Source: Candidatus Altimarinota bacterium (GTDB taxonomy: Bacteria > Patescibacteriota > Gracilibacteria > UBA4473). Taken from it: a DNA stretch of 64,000 nt. The notes beneath the pieces are model-generated. The model was given only the letters and a program-made list of their open reading frames with translations, ran no database searches and was not told the DNA's origin. The translations under genes and the position numbers were made by a program. This document shows positions 44,701 through 52,164 of the stretch, one piece after another (positions within the stretch are counted from its first letter, which is position 1; every line of letters starts with the position of its first letter). The DNA is taken from assembly GCA_020631075.1 (NCBI GenBank), contig JAHDHX010000005.1, positions 96,612-160,611 of the forward strand. Direction: 5' to 3'.

Positions 44701-46301
44701 ATTGTCCATATTCAGACATGAAGATTGAAAAATACGTCTGTGCTGACCAAGACGCCAGCGGTGCTTGTACCCAGTGGTTCAACGACGACATCGCAATCGT
44801 CACTCCGGGTGAGCACATCCGCTACATGGCCGTAGCCTCACTGACACTCCAACTCAAGGATGACACTGGCCTCGCCCGTGACTTGACAGAATTTGGTATC
44901 GCCATCTACGACGCGCCCGTCTCCACAGACAAAGGGTACACCAATGGCCCTGTCGGCATTTCCAACTTCATCGACCGCTCACAGGTTGGTGTCGCCACCA
45001 CTGACATAAACTCACTCACCCTCGCCGCTGACAACTCACGCAACTGGTTCTACCAGACCGTTGAGAGTGTAGACGAATCATATGTCGCTAAAGCTTTCAT
45101 CCTTGAGTTCACTCCTGACCAAATTACTGAACTAGAAACTGAAGCAATGAATAATCCTGACGGTACGGTCGACTTCACCGCCGTGGTCGAATACCAGATG
45201 GACGCAGGACTCTACGACGCGCACAACATCGCTAATAACCTAGTCAATGTTGCCTTTGGTTCCGCCTACTACGAAATGAATGTCAGTGAAGGTGATGCTT
45301 ACTATAATGAAGAGCACGCTGGAAAGGGATACATAACCTCTGTAAGAACAGATGACAGTCGCCCCCTCTGTGAGGCAGATTACATCATCGCCAACGAATT
45401 CTCCATCGACGATTCAGAAGACGTCGCTGGCACAGCCGTGGTCCACTTGGTTCGCCCGACAGTCTCCGCCCAGGGTAACCTCGCTACGCAGGCCACCCAG
45501 GCCGACACGGGCTCCTACGCCTTGGTTGAATACACCCAAGTAGACGAAGACGGCACAGCCGATTACTACGGTGATGACATCGTTAATGTCACGGGTGACT
45601 CCTCCGTCACAGGTGACTCATACACAGAGCAAGACCAGGACAGTGCCTACGAAGTCACGGGAGTCACCATGACCGCCATCAACGGAGCCTACGTCGCAGC
45701 TTCCACGACTGCTACCATCCAGCTCGACCAAGTTAACGCCACCGACTACACATTTGAGGGCGAAACAGGCGAAAGTGACGTGCTCTACTACACTGGCACC
45801 GACACCGTTTACTTCAACGGCGACATCACCCTCGACCGCCCCATGACCCTCATCTTCGACGACAGCGTCGACCTCTACTTCGGGTCAAACGGTGCCTCTG
45901 GCGGCGCGGACGAATCCGTCACCTTCAGCCAACCCGTTGCCATCGTCATCATGGACATCGACGGCTCAGACCCATCTGGCACTAATGAACAAGGCAAGAT
46001 CCACATCGGCAAAGACGTCACCCTCCTCGACAACATCGTCCTCATGAATCTCGACCCAGGCGGCCAGATCGTCTCCGCTGGCCCTGGCCCCGCGACCAAA
46101 CAGCTCTTTGTCGGCGGCCTGCTCAAAGGCAACCTGTCCGACCTCCTCGACGAGCGCACCTACATCGGGACTATGAGCTCCAGCGGCTACATGGACTTCG
46201 AGCCCGCCATCGTCATCGCCGTCACCAACCAAATCCTCCAAACCCCACCCCCATTGCTGGAGGAACTCCTCGGTGCCAGCTGGACGCAAGCCACCAACTA
46301 G
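38778..46301 (+). CDS. Giant secreted repeat protein with DUF11-like and Cys-rich modules
   Basis: 2507 residues. Sec signal peptide 1-20 (cut after VSA). Layout: AT-rich N-terminal domain to about 515; two near-identical 89-residue Cys-rich repeats (bases 40449-40715 and 40716-40982); a DUF11-like domain near 788; three 41-residue CPTGNECPYQDEM repeats (41700-42068); further DUF11-like beta domains near 1148, 1294, 1421 and 1550 (for example TYTLTVTNTSDQNLTDV); another Cys-rich stretch 1690-1970; a domain near 1971; and a C-terminal beta-helix-like domain. No LPXTG anchor or C-terminal helix. Likely a surface adhesin or fibre for attachment to a host. GC content jumps near 40320. Confidence 0.88.
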   Translation: MKKFLLPALLLLFCFGEVSAQFSHSTNTLISQCDQSLPEYQNDTKCWDNGLELNRANYFLNEGIWTQSYYNSFSPTLVNRFEDNAMLADWRVDMGFDASDYPEDYGAFVEAVLSSQFADFADESKFTVVGVVGQNGKVGNYSIDLPQIALGDTVRFFTIIHNNAPERIYDQDGNDIPNSDDAIEYRVTSQNVFSSGDELEFSITPSSGGTQYYTVPGQIPDGLKLVPETMWQGQRVIDGEKTYFNLSQINQPDKCNTWATEDVLVMPCMNGIEAFYFDYKVVESTQSYEPAEACEEINYTADLGLSKTLKGTESGDEILSPGEMVVFQLNSRLLTFQAETGESFDGRKKITDEFPDELEFVAAYPILSTNSSAFNGLSSLPSGYEPTGLFDLADSSTWASSPGQLDMEECETNLENTSCIRFYADTLAGKGGLITQDLNNLELLNTSAVYLVFRLKSDLSDIPTTLCNDAHGQGWIYNYGGVEEKVVYESIDAPVCLATSNYAGGSPKIFDTCPPNSFNNTPDENGHCQCQYADDGSTPGVIIPDTAGFTCPTVDTPDCGNCQPLEDNTCPPMGTIATVEGQTAPVCDYISGDEICLSGPDGTVPEACLCPNGDAMVQLPTGDWVCECPNGDMPIDPDGDGTYECPDCGNCQPLEDNTCPPTGTIAMVEGQPAPVCDYISGDEICLSGPDGTVPEACLCPNGDAMVQLPTGDWVCECPNGDMPIDPDGDGTYECPVAPTCSVTDYPGLSEGDLTTEEGNCVCASTLAAPTQLTNEFGDEYYTCDPFVDTLVAKAATTTDGDTTVTDGEVVTYTVTISGLPTTVNGEPYTTFTLQDDLQTYGLTWGDTDPTVLTTGVTVTANVPPSGSQVIFTVSNLNGATEVKFVFDAIVDGDAVPADGQICNDIHIDETQNENIELICVPDPACLTYDNTPTPPPVTCDIYETAGQDYNGDGLIGCCPDGSTPTDTDDDGVFECPTDNECPYQDEMEEGLLGEDCKCIETGNDPVVDSETGELTCPTGNECPYQDEMDEGLLGEDCKCLESGNDPVEDPETGELTCPTGNECPYQDEMDEGLLDEECRCLSGGNSPTIDPLTGDYICPDSTCEHGDVVYIDETDEYVCPCEDGKEVVVISTNPNVYECIPSVVPPTNTITLSKEAQSTTSQIINEQEQHEVVYTIEIEANVAEPITDLSFIDTADYQVITSTTDTSYTTSPVATGDQITLTNSGLSTLNSTGSLTLTIVTQVTEVHMDNIACNQIGTAEDSTVAVTAGDTDVTVTVEHTNDSASCITLTPPDSQTPPVTVQKQAASDFVTAGGTVTYTLTVTNTSDQNLTDVTITDQFVSGIDGLVTGSVSGASIETSNDNTVQFTIDSLAPGASTITYQVNIADSLTAGNCSVENQIILINVAGYETPIAPNVTECVELPPAEADIQLQKRALTQTALSGETLSFEIEVTATQTTTETITIVEPLLGHFAATDLDTDDFTFNEDCSAYGQAAGCFTSTLSMSDDSDLSQTLTFDVEYTGGISSSCINNTVYGYVGDLMLDDSASACVAPASPITVTKTAAPFVGTTVTTDPIGAPGFNSEDAYAESILYTITVTNSSAAAVDVTLTDQLDQLVTYGGEFGNSGATITPNTANNSITITTNVGADSSQDIKFFVNVIDDEDIADALCAAGYEISNTVFASTGGFTVSDESNTLTLEGCDDSEADTCPWDPNMPAGSEDCYCAYDDSLYALDPLCEQCEHNPALLAGDDDCEPVIIDPQPESCDGTGQTEIDGQCVCEDYYLYDEVTEECVLSCSDFDDVVESADGTTCVEACPDDPTGTLPIDSDQCQNCPTGQSLFADADENYECAEYCPGNPSLPAEDTACNDETIPDGPGPSPDTLYNANICMNVQNYDAPQCRGIEVAPGTAGYANYLQCLQTTTDDATCEANWAIANGYTSCEDDCTNNDYPDAPGGSGGGDGNPTYTPPVACDEWCPDCPYSDMKIEKYVCADQDASGACTQWFNDDIAIVTPGEHIRYMAVASLTLQLKDDTGLARDLTEFGIAIYDAPVSTDKGYTNGPVGISNFIDRSQVGVATTDINSLTLAADNSRNWFYQTVESVDESYVAKAFILEFTPDQITELETEAMNNPDGTVDFTAVVEYQMDAGLYDAHNIANNLVNVAFGSAYYEMNVSEGDAYYNEEHAGKGYITSVRTDDSRPLCEADYIIANEFSIDDSEDVAGTAVVHLVRPTVSAQGNLATQATQADTGSYALVEYTQVDEDGTADYYGDDIVNVTGDSSVTGDSYTEQDQDSAYEVTGVTMTAINGAYVAASTTATIQLDQVNATDYTFEGETGESDVLYYTGTDTVYFNGDITLDRPMTLIFDDSVDLYFGSNGASGGADESVTFSQPVAIVIMDIDGSDPSGTNEQGKIHIGKDVTLLDNIVLMNLDPGGQIVSAGPGPATKQLFVGGLLKGNLSDLLDERTYIGTMSSSGYMDFEPAIVIAVTNQILQTPPPLLEELLGASWTQATN
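40449..40982 (+). repeat. Two tandem 267-bp repeats inside the giant gene
   Basis: Units 40449-40715 and 40716-40982, each 89 codons, differ at only a handful of bases. Each encodes about ten cysteines in CGNCQPLEDNTC, CDYISGDEIC, CLC, CEC and TYEC contexts. The near identity points to recent duplication or ongoing gene conversion and copy-number change. Confidence 0.9.
41700..42068 (+). repeat. Three tandem 123-bp repeats inside the giant gene
   Basis: Units start at 41700, 41823 and 41946, each 41 codons. The protein unit opens CPTGNECPYQDEMDEG and closes ETGELT. Copies 1 and 2 are closest; copy 3 has diverged in its second half. Confidence 0.88.
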
Positions 46302-46372
46302 GCTTCCCCCCTCCAGCCAAGGCATTGACCGCTCGGCTCTCGCCCACACACAGGGCAACCGAGCCCCCCGCC

Positions 46373-46405
46373 CCCCCAGCGCTACGGCGCTGGGGGTTTT
46401 GTTTT
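46373..46405 (+). terminator. Terminator of the giant surface protein gene
   Basis: Perfect ten-base stem CCCCCAGCGC/GCGCTGGGGG with a TACG loop, followed by TTTTGTTTT. It lies 72 bases after the stop codon. Confidence 0.92.
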
Positions 46406-46446
46406 GCCCGCCCGCCTTGGTTGCCCCCCCCCGCCGACCCTATCAC

Positions 46447-46474
46447 TTGACACCTCCGCCCCTCGCCCTATCTT
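46447..46474 (+). promoter_or_regulatory. Sigma-70-type promoter for rplU
   Basis: Consensus TTGACA (46447-46452), 16-base spacer, TATCTT (46469-46474). The leader to the rplU ATG would be about 87 bases and is C-rich. Confidence 0.65.
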
Positions 46475-46567
46475 CCCCCTGTTCTTATTTTCCGCGCGTG
46501 CTGGTCCCCCAAACGCCCCCTCACCCCTGAGGCCCCCGCTACCACACCGCGATCATTTTTCATTCCC

Positions 46568-47032
46568 ATGCTTGCAGTTGCACAGTTTGGTGGCCATCAG
46601 GCCATCGTCGAGGTCGGCGACATCCTCCGCATTGACAGCCTCTCCGCCGAGGTCGGCTCCACCGTCGAGTTCCCCGTTTTGCTTTTGTCTGAGCCCGACG
46701 GCACCGCGTTCCAGCTCGGCGCCCCCACGCTCGCGGGTGTCTCTGTCATGGCCAAGGTGCTCGACCACGGCAAAGCCGACAAGATCCGCGTGTTTAAGAT
46801 GAAACGCCGAAAGCGCTACCGCCGCACCTACGGCCACCGCCAGCAATACACCGAGATCGAGATCACCTCACTCGGCGGTGCCCCCACGGCCAAGAAGTCT
46901 ACTACCAAGAAAACCACCACCGACAAGAGCCCCAAAGCCGATAAAGCAAACAAAGCTGAAAAAGCCGTAAAATCAACTCCGAAAAAAGCCCCCGCCAAAA
47001 AAGCCACCCCCAAAGCCGAAACGGCCGAGTAA
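46568..47032 (+). CDS. rplU: Large ribosomal subunit protein bL21 with basic tail
   Basis: 154 residues. Residues 1-103 are a standard bL21 (MLAVAQFGGHQAIVEVGD start; KMKRRKRYRRTYGHRQ near the end of the core). The last ~50 residues are a Lys/Ala/Thr-rich tail, low in complexity, of the sort that may contact rRNA. The usual partner rpmA (bL27) does not follow; a terminator and then infB come next. Confidence 0.94.
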   Translation: MLAVAQFGGHQAIVEVGDILRIDSLSAEVGSTVEFPVLLLSEPDGTAFQLGAPTLAGVSVMAKVLDHGKADKIRVFKMKRRKRYRRTYGHRQQYTEIEITSLGGAPTAKKSTTKKTTTDKSPKADKANKAEKAVKSTPKKAPAKKATPKAETAE

Positions 47033-47062
47033 GCGTAAACCATAAGATTGTGAAATGTATCG

Positions 47063-47097
47063 CCTCCCCCCAGTCCGCTGGGCGGGAGGATTTTTGT
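47063..47097 (+). terminator. Terminator after rplU
   Basis: Stem CCTCCCCCCAG/CTGGGCGGGAGG with one bulged base and a TCCG loop, followed by ATTTTTGTT. It separates rplU from infB. Confidence 0.85.
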
Positions 47098-47171
47098 TAG
47101 AGCGTCGGCAACACTTTCGCGCATCGTGCCGTTGCCCCCGCTATCGATTCGACAAAGCCTTTGATTTAGTT

Positions 47172-49283
47172 ATGGTCGACCGCGAAATGCCAATATCTGT
47201 CAACGACCTCGCCAAAAAACTCTCCATCGCCCCCGAAGCCGTCATGCTTCACGCCATGGACCTCGACTTTGACATCCCCGAAGACGAACAAGTCCCGGAC
47301 GAGATCGCCCGCGAGATCGAAAAAATCGAACTCGGTGACGAGATCGCCCAAACCGAACACGCGTTTGAGGAGCAACTCGACCGTGAGATCATCGAGCAAC
47401 AGCAGAAGCGCACCGCAGGGCAAAAAAAGGTTCCCCACAAGCAGAAAAAAGAAGTCAAAAAAGTTGAACCCGACGAGCCACAGATCGCCGAAGACGGCTC
47501 CACCATCCTCCCCGAATACATGAGCGTGCGCGAGCTCGCTGCCAAGATAAAAAAGCCCATCCCCCTCGTCATCATTAAGCTCAAAGCCAACGGGGTTGTC
47601 GGTGGGGTCAAGACCGAAATTGACTATGAAACCGCCGCCGTCGTCGCCGCCGACTTCGACGTCAAGGTTAAAAAAGAGTCCGCCGAACTCTCGGGTGAGC
47701 AGCTCTTCCGCGGAAATCTCTCCGATATGCTCGCCGCCGAAGACGCCGAGCATCAGGTCAGCCGCCCGCCCGTCATCTCTGTCATGGGGCACGTTGACCA
47801 CGGCAAGACGTCCATCCTCGACTACATCCGCAGCGCCACCGTCGCCGAAGGCGAAGCAGGTGGCATCACCCAGCGCATCGGTGCCTACCAGGTGCAGCGT
47901 GACGGCCAGACCATGACCTTCCTCGACACCCCAGGCCACGAAGCCTTCACGGTCATGCGTGCCCGTGGGGCCCGCGCCACCGACATCGCCATTTTGGTCG
48001 TGGCCTCGACGGAAGGCCTCATGCCCCAGTCCATCGAAGCCATTAACCACGCCAAGGAAGCTGGCATCCCGATCGTTGTCGCCATCAACAAAATGGACCT
48101 CGACGGCGCCAACCCCGACCTCGTCAAAGGCCAACTCGCAGAGCACGATGTCACGCCCGAAGATTGGGGCGGCGACACCCCCTGCATTCCCGTCTCGGCC
48201 AAGACAGGCCAAGGCATCCCCGAGCTACTGGCCGCCGTGCTGGTCGTGTCCGAGCTCTTGGAGCTCAAAGCCGACCCCAAGCGCTCCGCCATCGCCACCG
48301 TGCTCGAATCCAGCATGGACCCCAAAACAGGCATCTCCGCCACCGTGTTGGTCAACACCGGCACGCTTAACCGCGGCGACAGCTTCGTCATCTACGACCA
48401 GTCAGGCCGCGTGCGGGTCATGCGCGACCACACCAGCACCGAAGTCAAAGTCGCTCCTCCCTCCACCCCCGTGCGCATCACGGGGCTCGGGGCCATGCCC
48501 CGCTCAGGCGACCTCCTACAAGTCATGAAAAATGACAAAACCGCTCGGAAAAAAGCCGAAGAAGTCGCCAGTCTCTCGCACGAGGACGAACTCTCCCGCC
48601 GCAAGAAGGTCTCCCTCGCCGCCATCAAGGCCAAGCTCCGCGAAGCCAAAATGAACCAGCTCAAAGTCATCTTGAAGGCCGACTCACAGGGCACGCTGGA
48701 GGCCGTCCGCTCCGCCGTTGAGAAAGTCAAAACCGAGGGCTCAATGGCACGCGTCGTACACAGCGGCGTGGGTGAGGTCAGCGAATCAGACATCATGCTC
48801 GCCACCGCAGGGGAGGCGATCGTGGTTGGGTTTAGTGTGAAGCTCCCCAACCGCGTCGGCAAAGTCGCCGATCAGGAAGGCGTTGAGGTCTTGACCTACG
48901 AAATCATCTACGAGCTCACCGAAAAGATCGAAGAAATCCTTCTCGGGAAAGAAGTCGCCTCCGACACCGAAAAAATCATCGGCCAGTTCAAAGTCAAAGC
49001 CGTCTTCGCCGCCAACAAAAAAATGGCCGTCATCGGGGGTGACGTGGTTGAAGGTCTGGTGCGCAAGTCGTCCCACTTCCGTGTGTTCCGTGACGGCACC
49101 GACCCCGAGACCAACGAACCCGCCGAGGTACTCGTCGGCCACGCCAAGATCGACACCGTCCAGCAAGGGCAAAAAGTGGTCAATGAAATGAACGAAGGCA
49201 CCGAGTGTGGTTTGAAGGTCGACCACAGTGGCTTCGTCTTTGAGGTCGGCGATCGGCTTGAGCTCTTCCAGCAGCGCCGCTAG
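47172..49283 (+). CDS. infB: Translation initiation factor IF-2
   Basis: 703 residues from ATG 47172 (ATG 47187 is also possible; MPISVNDLAKKL fits the IF2N domain). Guides initiator tRNA to the 30S subunit. Order: short N-terminal IF2N-like helices, charged linker, second IF2N domain (MSVRELAAKIKKPI), G domain with GHVDHGKTS, DTPGHEAF and NKMD, then domains II, III and the C-terminal fMet-tRNA-binding domain. The N-terminal linker is much shorter than in E. coli, typical of many bacteria. The sugar transferase gene starts 21 bases after its stop. Confidence 0.97.
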   Translation: MVDREMPISVNDLAKKLSIAPEAVMLHAMDLDFDIPEDEQVPDEIAREIEKIELGDEIAQTEHAFEEQLDREIIEQQQKRTAGQKKVPHKQKKEVKKVEPDEPQIAEDGSTILPEYMSVRELAAKIKKPIPLVIIKLKANGVVGGVKTEIDYETAAVVAADFDVKVKKESAELSGEQLFRGNLSDMLAAEDAEHQVSRPPVISVMGHVDHGKTSILDYIRSATVAEGEAGGITQRIGAYQVQRDGQTMTFLDTPGHEAFTVMRARGARATDIAILVVASTEGLMPQSIEAINHAKEAGIPIVVAINKMDLDGANPDLVKGQLAEHDVTPEDWGGDTPCIPVSAKTGQGIPELLAAVLVVSELLELKADPKRSAIATVLESSMDPKTGISATVLVNTGTLNRGDSFVIYDQSGRVRVMRDHTSTEVKVAPPSTPVRITGLGAMPRSGDLLQVMKNDKTARKKAEEVASLSHEDELSRRKKVSLAAIKAKLREAKMNQLKVILKADSQGTLEAVRSAVEKVKTEGSMARVVHSGVGEVSESDIMLATAGEAIVVGFSVKLPNRVGKVADQEGVEVLTYEIIYELTEKIEEILLGKEVASDTEKIIGQFKVKAVFAANKKMAVIGGDVVEGLVRKSSHFRVFRDGTDPETNEPAEVLVGHAKIDTVQQGQKVVNEMNEGTECGLKVDHSGFVFEVGDRLELFQQRR

Positions 49284-49304
49284 GGGGCTTTATTCCGCCA
49301 TCTC

Positions 49305-50678
49305 ATGCACCGCACTAGGCTCCTCCTCCACTTGGCCCCTGTCCTCCTTGACGCCTTGGCCGTCAGCGGTGGCTTTTGGCTGGCCCGCTGGCTCCGCATG
49401 GAGCGCTACGACTGGTTCGGTCTCGTCCCCCCCATCAGTTCTATGCCGGGCTACGGCCAGTTCGTCGTCATCCTCACACTGGGCATCATTTTGATCTTCT
49501 TTGCCCGCGGTCTGTACCGCCTCGGGGGTGAGCGCCCCCTCCTCCGCCACCAGATCGCCGAGAGCTTCTGGGCCTACTGGGCCGCCATGAGCCTCGTCCT
49601 CTCAGGGTTCTTCTTCTTCCAGTTTTACTTTTTTTCACGCTTCATCTTTGCCGCGGGGTCACTGCTCGGGCTGTCATTGCTCTGGGGGGGGCGAGCAGCG
49701 TGGTCAGCTTTCACGCACCACCTGCACACCCGCGGCTACGCCCGCACACGGGTGGTGCTCATCGGGCAGGGGCAGCTCGTGTCCGACCTCCAGTCTCGGC
49801 TCGAGGCCCTCTCTGACTACGACATCGTTTCCATCGTCCGTGACCTCGACCACCTCGCCCTCGCGCTCAGCACCCACCACCCTGATCAGGTCATCCTCGC
49901 CAGCCAGTCCCACCCTGAGGCCTACACCGAGTCCATCATGAAGCTCTGCCATCGGCACCACGCCGCCTTCCGCTTCATCCCCGACGAAGCCACCCTCGAC
50001 ATGGCCGACCTACGGCTCGAGAGCCTCGGCGGCTACCCCATCATCAGCCTCCACGGCCACAGGATGTTCGGCTGGTCCTATCTCCTCAAGCGCACCCTCG
50101 ACTACGTCGGCGCCCTCTTTGGCGGCCTCCTCATCAGTCCGTTCTTGCTGGTCGTGGCGGTGCTGGTCTACCGTGAGTGTCCATCCGTTTCACCGTTCTA
50201 CGCCTCACGCCGCGTCGGGCGCAACGGCCGCGAGTTCTGGTGCTACAAGTTCCGTACCATGGTCCCGAATGCCGACCAAATGCGCGCCGACCTCCTCACC
50301 CGCAACGAGCGCGCTGGCGGCGTCATGTTTAAGATGGACAACGACCCCCGCATCACCCCCCTCGGTCGCTTCCTGCGCCGCACCTCCATCGACGAGCTCC
50401 CCAACCTTTTTAATGTCCTCCGCGGTGAGATGAGCCTCGTCGGCCCCCGCCCCCACATCACCGAAGAAGTCGAACTCTACCACCACGACGACCACCGCAT
50501 TTTAAGCGTCCTCCCGGGGCTCACGGGCTACGCACAGGTGCACGGCCGCTCAGGGTTGAGCTACACCGACGAAATGCGCTTCGAAACCTTCTACGTCCAC
50601 AACTGGTCACTCTGGCTCGACCTCACTATTTTGGTCCGCACCATGGCGATCGTCCTCACGGGCAAAAACGCCACCTAG
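49305..50678 (+). CDS. Polyprenyl-phosphate sugar-1-phosphate transferase (WbaP/CpsE type)
   Basis: 457 residues. Four or five N-terminal membrane helices with a CoA-binding-like middle domain, a further helix near 265-290 ([21 protein letters not shown]), then the catalytic bacterial sugar transferase domain: [36 protein letters not shown] and [14 protein letters not shown]. It transfers a sugar phosphate from a nucleotide sugar to the lipid carrier, starting an exopolysaccharide or glycan repeat. Starts 21 bases after infB. The TAG stop (50676-50678) is the left CTAG of a MITE-like element. Confidence 0.94.
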   Translation: MHRTRLLLHLAPVLLDALAVSGGFWLARWLRMERYDWFGLVPPISSMPGYGQFVVILTLGIILIFFARGLYRLGGERPLLRHQIAESFWAYWAAMSLVLSGFFFFQFYFFSRFIFAAGSLLGLSLLWGGRAAWSAFTHHLHTRGYARTRVVLIGQGQLVSDLQSRLEALSDYDIVSIVRDLDHLALALSTHHPDQVILASQSHPEAYTESIMKLCHRHHAAFRFIPDEATLDMADLRLESLGGYPIISLHGHRMFGWSYLLKRTLDYVGALFGGLLISPFLLVVAVLVYRECPSVSPFYASRRVGRNGREFWCYKFRTMVPNADQMRADLLTRNERAGGVMFKMDNDPRITPLGRFLRRTSIDELPNLFNVLRGEMSLVGPRPHITEEVELYHHDDHRILSVLPGLTGYAQVHGRSGLSYTDEMRFETFYVHNWSLWLDLTILVRTMAIVLTGKNAT

Positions 50679-50871
50679 GTAGTGTTGACAAAATGGTTTG
50701 AGAAGAAAAAAGAGAAATTTTTGAGCGAAAAATGGGCGCGCATTTGCAGCCTTGATGGATCAAGGCAAAAATGCGCAACCATTTTGCAGCCAAAAAGATT
50801 CTTTTTTCACTCAAATCACTTCTTATATTTTAGGATCAGCCTGTTTTTTCCAATTTGTTAACACTACCTAG
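50675..50871. mobile_element. MITE-like element with CTAG flanks
   Basis: Body 50679-50867 (189 bases) flanked by CTAG at 50675-50678 and 50868-50871, consistent with a 4-base target duplication. Terminal inverted repeats GTAGTGTTGACAAAATGG (50679-50696) and its near-complement at 50850-50867 match in 16 of 18 positions. The inside folds into one long imperfect hairpin, tipped by GCGCATTT...AAATGCGC (50738-50776) and GCCTTGAT/ATCAAGGC. No coding capacity. Target CTAG and TIR style resemble IS5-family elements (inference). A shorter relative lies at 15675-15752. Confidence 0.8.
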
Positions 50872-50923
50872 ATTGTGTTGAGATAAGCCGTTTAGAGGTA
50901 AAATAGGAGACTAAAATCTTTCC

Positions 50924-52069
50924 TTATGTTTTGCGTGCCCCCCTTTCCCAAATTGTAAGCAGGAGCCCTAATCCTACCCCCAGCGTGCTTCCCACCACCA
51001 GCCCCCCCCACAGTCGCGGGTCAGTCACATCATACACCGCATACAGGGCCACCTGCCCCAGCATCAGCCCCCCCATCCCCCACAGGCCACACCATTGCCT
51101 TCGCCGCAGAGCCACCCCCCCCAGCACCGCCACCGCCCCCAGGCAGCTATAGCTCCACACCAGCGCAGGCAGCCACCCCACCAGCCCGAGGTACTCCCCC
51201 CCAAAAGCCCACCCCACCACCCATTCCCCCAGCGCCCAGCTCCCCCCCACCGCGACGACCGTCAGCCCCAGCCACCCCGCCACCCCCCCCAGCAGCATCG
51301 ACCGCGTCACCTTGTCCCCTTCGCTGTACCACTGCTGCCCCACCATCTGCCACGCATAAAACACCACCAAAGCCACCTTTTGCACCACGCTATATTGCCC
51401 CCCCAGCGCCGCGTCATTGAGTGTCACCAGCAGCACATCTACGTTGGTCACCCAGGTGAGCCCCAGCAAGTACGCCCCCAGCCCCAGCACCTCCCCTCGT
51501 GTGATCCTTCCTCCCGCAGGCGGTTGTGATGCGACCGTTTTGCGGCTCCACCACGCCCACCCACACCCGACCAGCAGCATACTCCCCACCACGCTCGCTA
51601 CCGTCGTCAGCGGGGTCAGTCTCCCCAGCCACAGCCATCCCCCCACCAGCCCCAGCTTCACCCCCGCCTCCGTCAGGTAATGCCCCGACACAGCGCCCGC
51701 CCGCCGCCGCCACAGTTCCACCCCCCGTTGGTGCCCCAGCCACAGCGCCAGTCCCCCACTCAGCCCCACAAGCCAGGGCAGCGGCCCACCGTGCGACAGC
51801 CCACACCCCAGCAGCAAGACCAGCAACCCCAGCGTCTCGATCCGCCCTTTGTCTGGCCACGGCGCGGGGCGCATCGGCCCACGGCTGGCGACCAGCTGCA
51901 GCACCTGCCCCGGCACCGACAACAGAAACACCCCCGCCAGCCACCCACTCAGCACGCCATATTCCGTCGGGGTCAGCCCCCGCGCCGTCACGAGGTGAAA
52001 CAGATAGTTCAACCCCGTCAACGCCCCACTCCCCACCAGCAACGTCAGGCTTCGTTTCAGTGTTTTCAT
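50924..52069 (-). CDS. Wzx-like polysaccharide flippase
   Basis: 381 residues from ATG 52069. About eleven to twelve hydrophobic helices with few charges, beginning LTLLVGSGALTGLNYLFHLVTARGLTP, the usual N-terminus of polysaccharide biosynthesis/MATE-related flippases, and a conserved GQYSVVQKVALV helix in the middle. It would move lipid-linked glycan repeats across the membrane, matching the sugar transferase to its left and the GT4 enzyme to its right. Extreme Gly/Trp/Val content reflects the G-rich strand. Convergent with the sugar transferase, divergent from the GT4 gene. Confidence 0.85.
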   Translation of the reverse strand: MKTLKRSLTLLVGSGALTGLNYLFHLVTARGLTPTEYGVLSGWLAGVFLLSVPGQVLQLVASRGPMRPAPWPDKGRIETLGLLVLLLGCGLSHGGPLPWLVGLSGGLALWLGHQRGVELWRRRAGAVSGHYLTEAGVKLGLVGGWLWLGRLTPLTTVASVVGSMLLVGCGWAWWSRKTVASQPPAGGRITRGEVLGLGAYLLGLTWVTNVDVLLVTLNDAALGGQYSVVQKVALVVFYAWQMVGQQWYSEGDKVTRSMLLGGVAGWLGLTVVAVGGSWALGEWVVGWAFGGEYLGLVGWLPALVWSYSCLGAVAVLGGVALRRRQWCGLWGMGGLMLGQVALYAVYDVTDPRLWGGLVVGSTLGVGLGLLLTIWERGARKT

Positions 52070-52164
52070 CTCCGCACAGTACTTTTGCCGTCGGGGGGCA
52101 CCACCCACCCACTTCATGAACCCTTCACCTCCCCCCGCCGACACTTCCCCCTATGCTCTGGCTG

